Source of the DNA: a virus
Length of the DNA: 24,424 nucleotides
IMG/VR virus record: IMGVR_UViG_3300037961_003616
Coordinates: 1 to 24,424 of that record
Strand: one strand, 5' to 3'
Under the pieces are notes generated by a model. It was not told the origin of the DNA, searched no databases, and worked only from the letters and a program-made list of their open reading frames with translations. Made by a program: the position numbers and the translations under genes. This document shows, piece after piece, positions 24,001-24,424 of the stretch. How positions within the stretch are numbered: the first letter of the stretch is position 1; every line of letters starts with the position of its first letter.

Positions 24001-24424
24001 CAAGAATTAATGGAGTCAGTGTCTCTGACATAATTGATATCAGACCAAGAGTATCTGAATTTACATCAACAACCACATCTCCATTTGAATTTAATGCAAG
24101 AGAGTTCACCTCTAACGGAAACTCAGCTGCAAACGTCCTTGCTTCTGATGAATCAATCAATATTGATTATTCATTCTATCTACCAAGAATTGATAAAATT
24201 TACCTGAGTAAAGATGGTACATATCAACTAATTAATGGTATTGCAGCAGAAACTCCTTTACCACCAAATAACATTGAGGATGCTTTAGAAGTTGCAACCT
24301 TAACACTTCCTGCTTATCTCTGCAACGTTGATGGAGTTGGAGTATCTTTGAATGATCATCCAAGATATACTATGGATGATATTAAGAAACTTGATAGAAG
24401 AATTAGAAATCTTGAATTCTATAC
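21036..24424 (+). CDS. DUF4815-type virion structural protein (partial, N-terminal 1129 codons)
   Basis: An open frame begins at ATG 21036, 6 bases after the gp8 stop, with AAGGA (21028-21032) as ribosome site, and runs off the window without a stop. The first 65 residues carry the block I associate with DUF4815 proteins of cyanophages: YFDDFDPQNNYYKVLFKPGY at 13-32, then VQARELTTLQSILQDQIEKF and GNHVFKEGDSV. The middle (about 150-950) is beta-rich and repetitive. Near the end come DYCDLPRINGVSVSDIIDIR, FYLPRIDKIYLSKDG, and DDIKKLDRRIRNLEFY, a conserved helical stretch in this family. T4 has gp9 and gp10 at this map position, so a role in the outer baseplate or tail-fibre attachment is likely. 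Classification is by recall; the C-terminus is not visible. Confidence 0.85.
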   Translation, partial: MPQETNLNTAPYFDDFDPQNNYYKVLFKPGYPVQARELTTLQSILQDQIEKFGNHVFKEGDSVTGGGVRYNNSLNSVLINEEFTGLSVTNYINDLNDKIIVGSISGIRAKVKAHLNVSAFPGRPYTLYVNYISSPESGDNQGFLDGETLTVERGFSNSLVSFQDGESFATVVAQNATSQSSAATLSSGVYFVRGYFIEIPEQTIILDPYSRFPSYRVGLEVFEETINSDIAPDLNDNAQGFSNFTAAGADRLKIRAYLTKRPIDGVKYENFIELMEVSNGEISAIRKDTEYNEIAKEFAKRTYDESGDYYVREPSLQVKETLNNLKGNRGVFVEGQTTYNGNAPAESLGTYVISPSKAYVKGYEVETVSPTYVDFQKPRTTKTLENQSINYTTGPTYALNRVSGSPSIGIATSYTVSLRDNRIGGTKTAAAGKEIGLARVYDFALESGSYSATNADANVWDASLFDIQTYTSITLNQDITLSTPTHIKGKASGATGFLRYGVTNAGIITAYNVNGRFSVGEEFEFDTIANTRVSTAVTAHSTKDVQSIFGIVGSASTFNADVIQSPLTNLGQVNITGRSGGISTVTNTDLSKFFVGITTVGDLVSYSVPGLTVPTFSKVESVSQHSLTLTGITSVTDVCDGGLPSSDINPSDFTILSSNFQEGLDRTLFTVLPKQKVASVDLTDSTLTIRKQFDVDIASNSTGAVSSGSALETFLPFDEERYVLIRTDGTTEALSADKFVFGSGGTTVTINGLGTNSPAKLIATLRKTDVKSKIKNRNKIKTITVTKSKLQQSGIGATTSNDGLTYGTGYGTRVQDEEICLLLPDVFKVHGVFESSTTSDATLPKLTLTAISGPTTKTGDLLVGEEFTSNNSKFVGVYVGAVDDLNVNYIPLNGKNLVAGEVITFKNSGITATISVVEKGDNNISANFTFDNGQRDTIYDYSRIVRKPNTKAPEKRLKIVYEYADFSASDTGDITTVNSYDAFDYCDLPRINGVSVSDIIDIRPRVSEFTSTTTSPFEFNAREFTSNGNSAANVLASDESINIDYSFYLPRIDKIYLSKDGTYQLINGIAAETPLPPNNIEDALEVATLTLPAYLCNVDGVGVSLNDHPRYTMDDIKKLDRRIRNLEFY

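Noticed and set aside
1-24424. CRISPR, insertion sequence, prophage integration or defence system
   Set aside because: No short regularly spaced direct repeats, transposase, integrase or nuclease/toxin genes were seen. The repeated elements in the first 2.4 kb are promoter-associated and irregularly spaced.

Overview
This window reads as part of a T4-like cyanophage genome (a contractile-tailed myovirus of marine Synechococcus or Prochlorococcus). The reasons are an AT-rich, tightly packed, all-plus-strand layout, a T4-type baseplate-wedge order (gp25, gp6, gp7-like, gp8), several small proteins whose sequences I recall from cyanomyovirus genomes (from memory, not searched), and late-promoter-like AATAAATA boxes. 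No tRNA, insertion sequence, CRISPR array, integrase or host gene was seen.

Region 1 (about 1-2950) holds nine small genes (12, 264, 616, 789, 1098, 1580, 2115, 2356 and 2951) separated by unusually information-rich intergenic DNA. A promoter-like element occurs four times (one copy cut by the window start). Its upstream part is nearly identical between copies, and it ends in an inverted repeat whose arms change sequence but stay complementary. There are also sigma70-type promoters with TTGACA boxes, two convincing intrinsic terminators and several isolated 8-9 bp inverted repeats. This looks like a block of early or host-takeover genes of unknown function.

Region 2 (about 3145-5125) is an operon-like run starting at a perfect TTGACA-17-TATAAT promoter: a putative glycosyltransferase, two overlapping tiny proteins (57 and 44 aa), a 230 aa conserved cyanophage protein and a 57 aa acidic protein that overlaps it.

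Region 3 (5122-24424) is the virion block. A late-promoter box sits on the preceding stop codon. It is followed by gp25 (133 aa), gp6 (637 aa, TAATG overlap) and a single 3990-residue ORF. The N-terminus of that ORF matches the C-terminal part of T4 gp7, and the remainder is a mosaic of beta-rich repeats plus a YHYH-like domain. A second identical late-promoter box overlaps its stop codon and precedes gp8 (519 aa, longer than T4 gp8). An incomplete DUF4815-type structural protein then runs off the window. Together these encode the baseplate wedge and probably the outer baseplate or fibre-attachment structures.

The least explained parts are the covarying promoter-hairpin family, the structured gene-free stretch 1715-2114, and the internal architecture of the 3990 aa protein.
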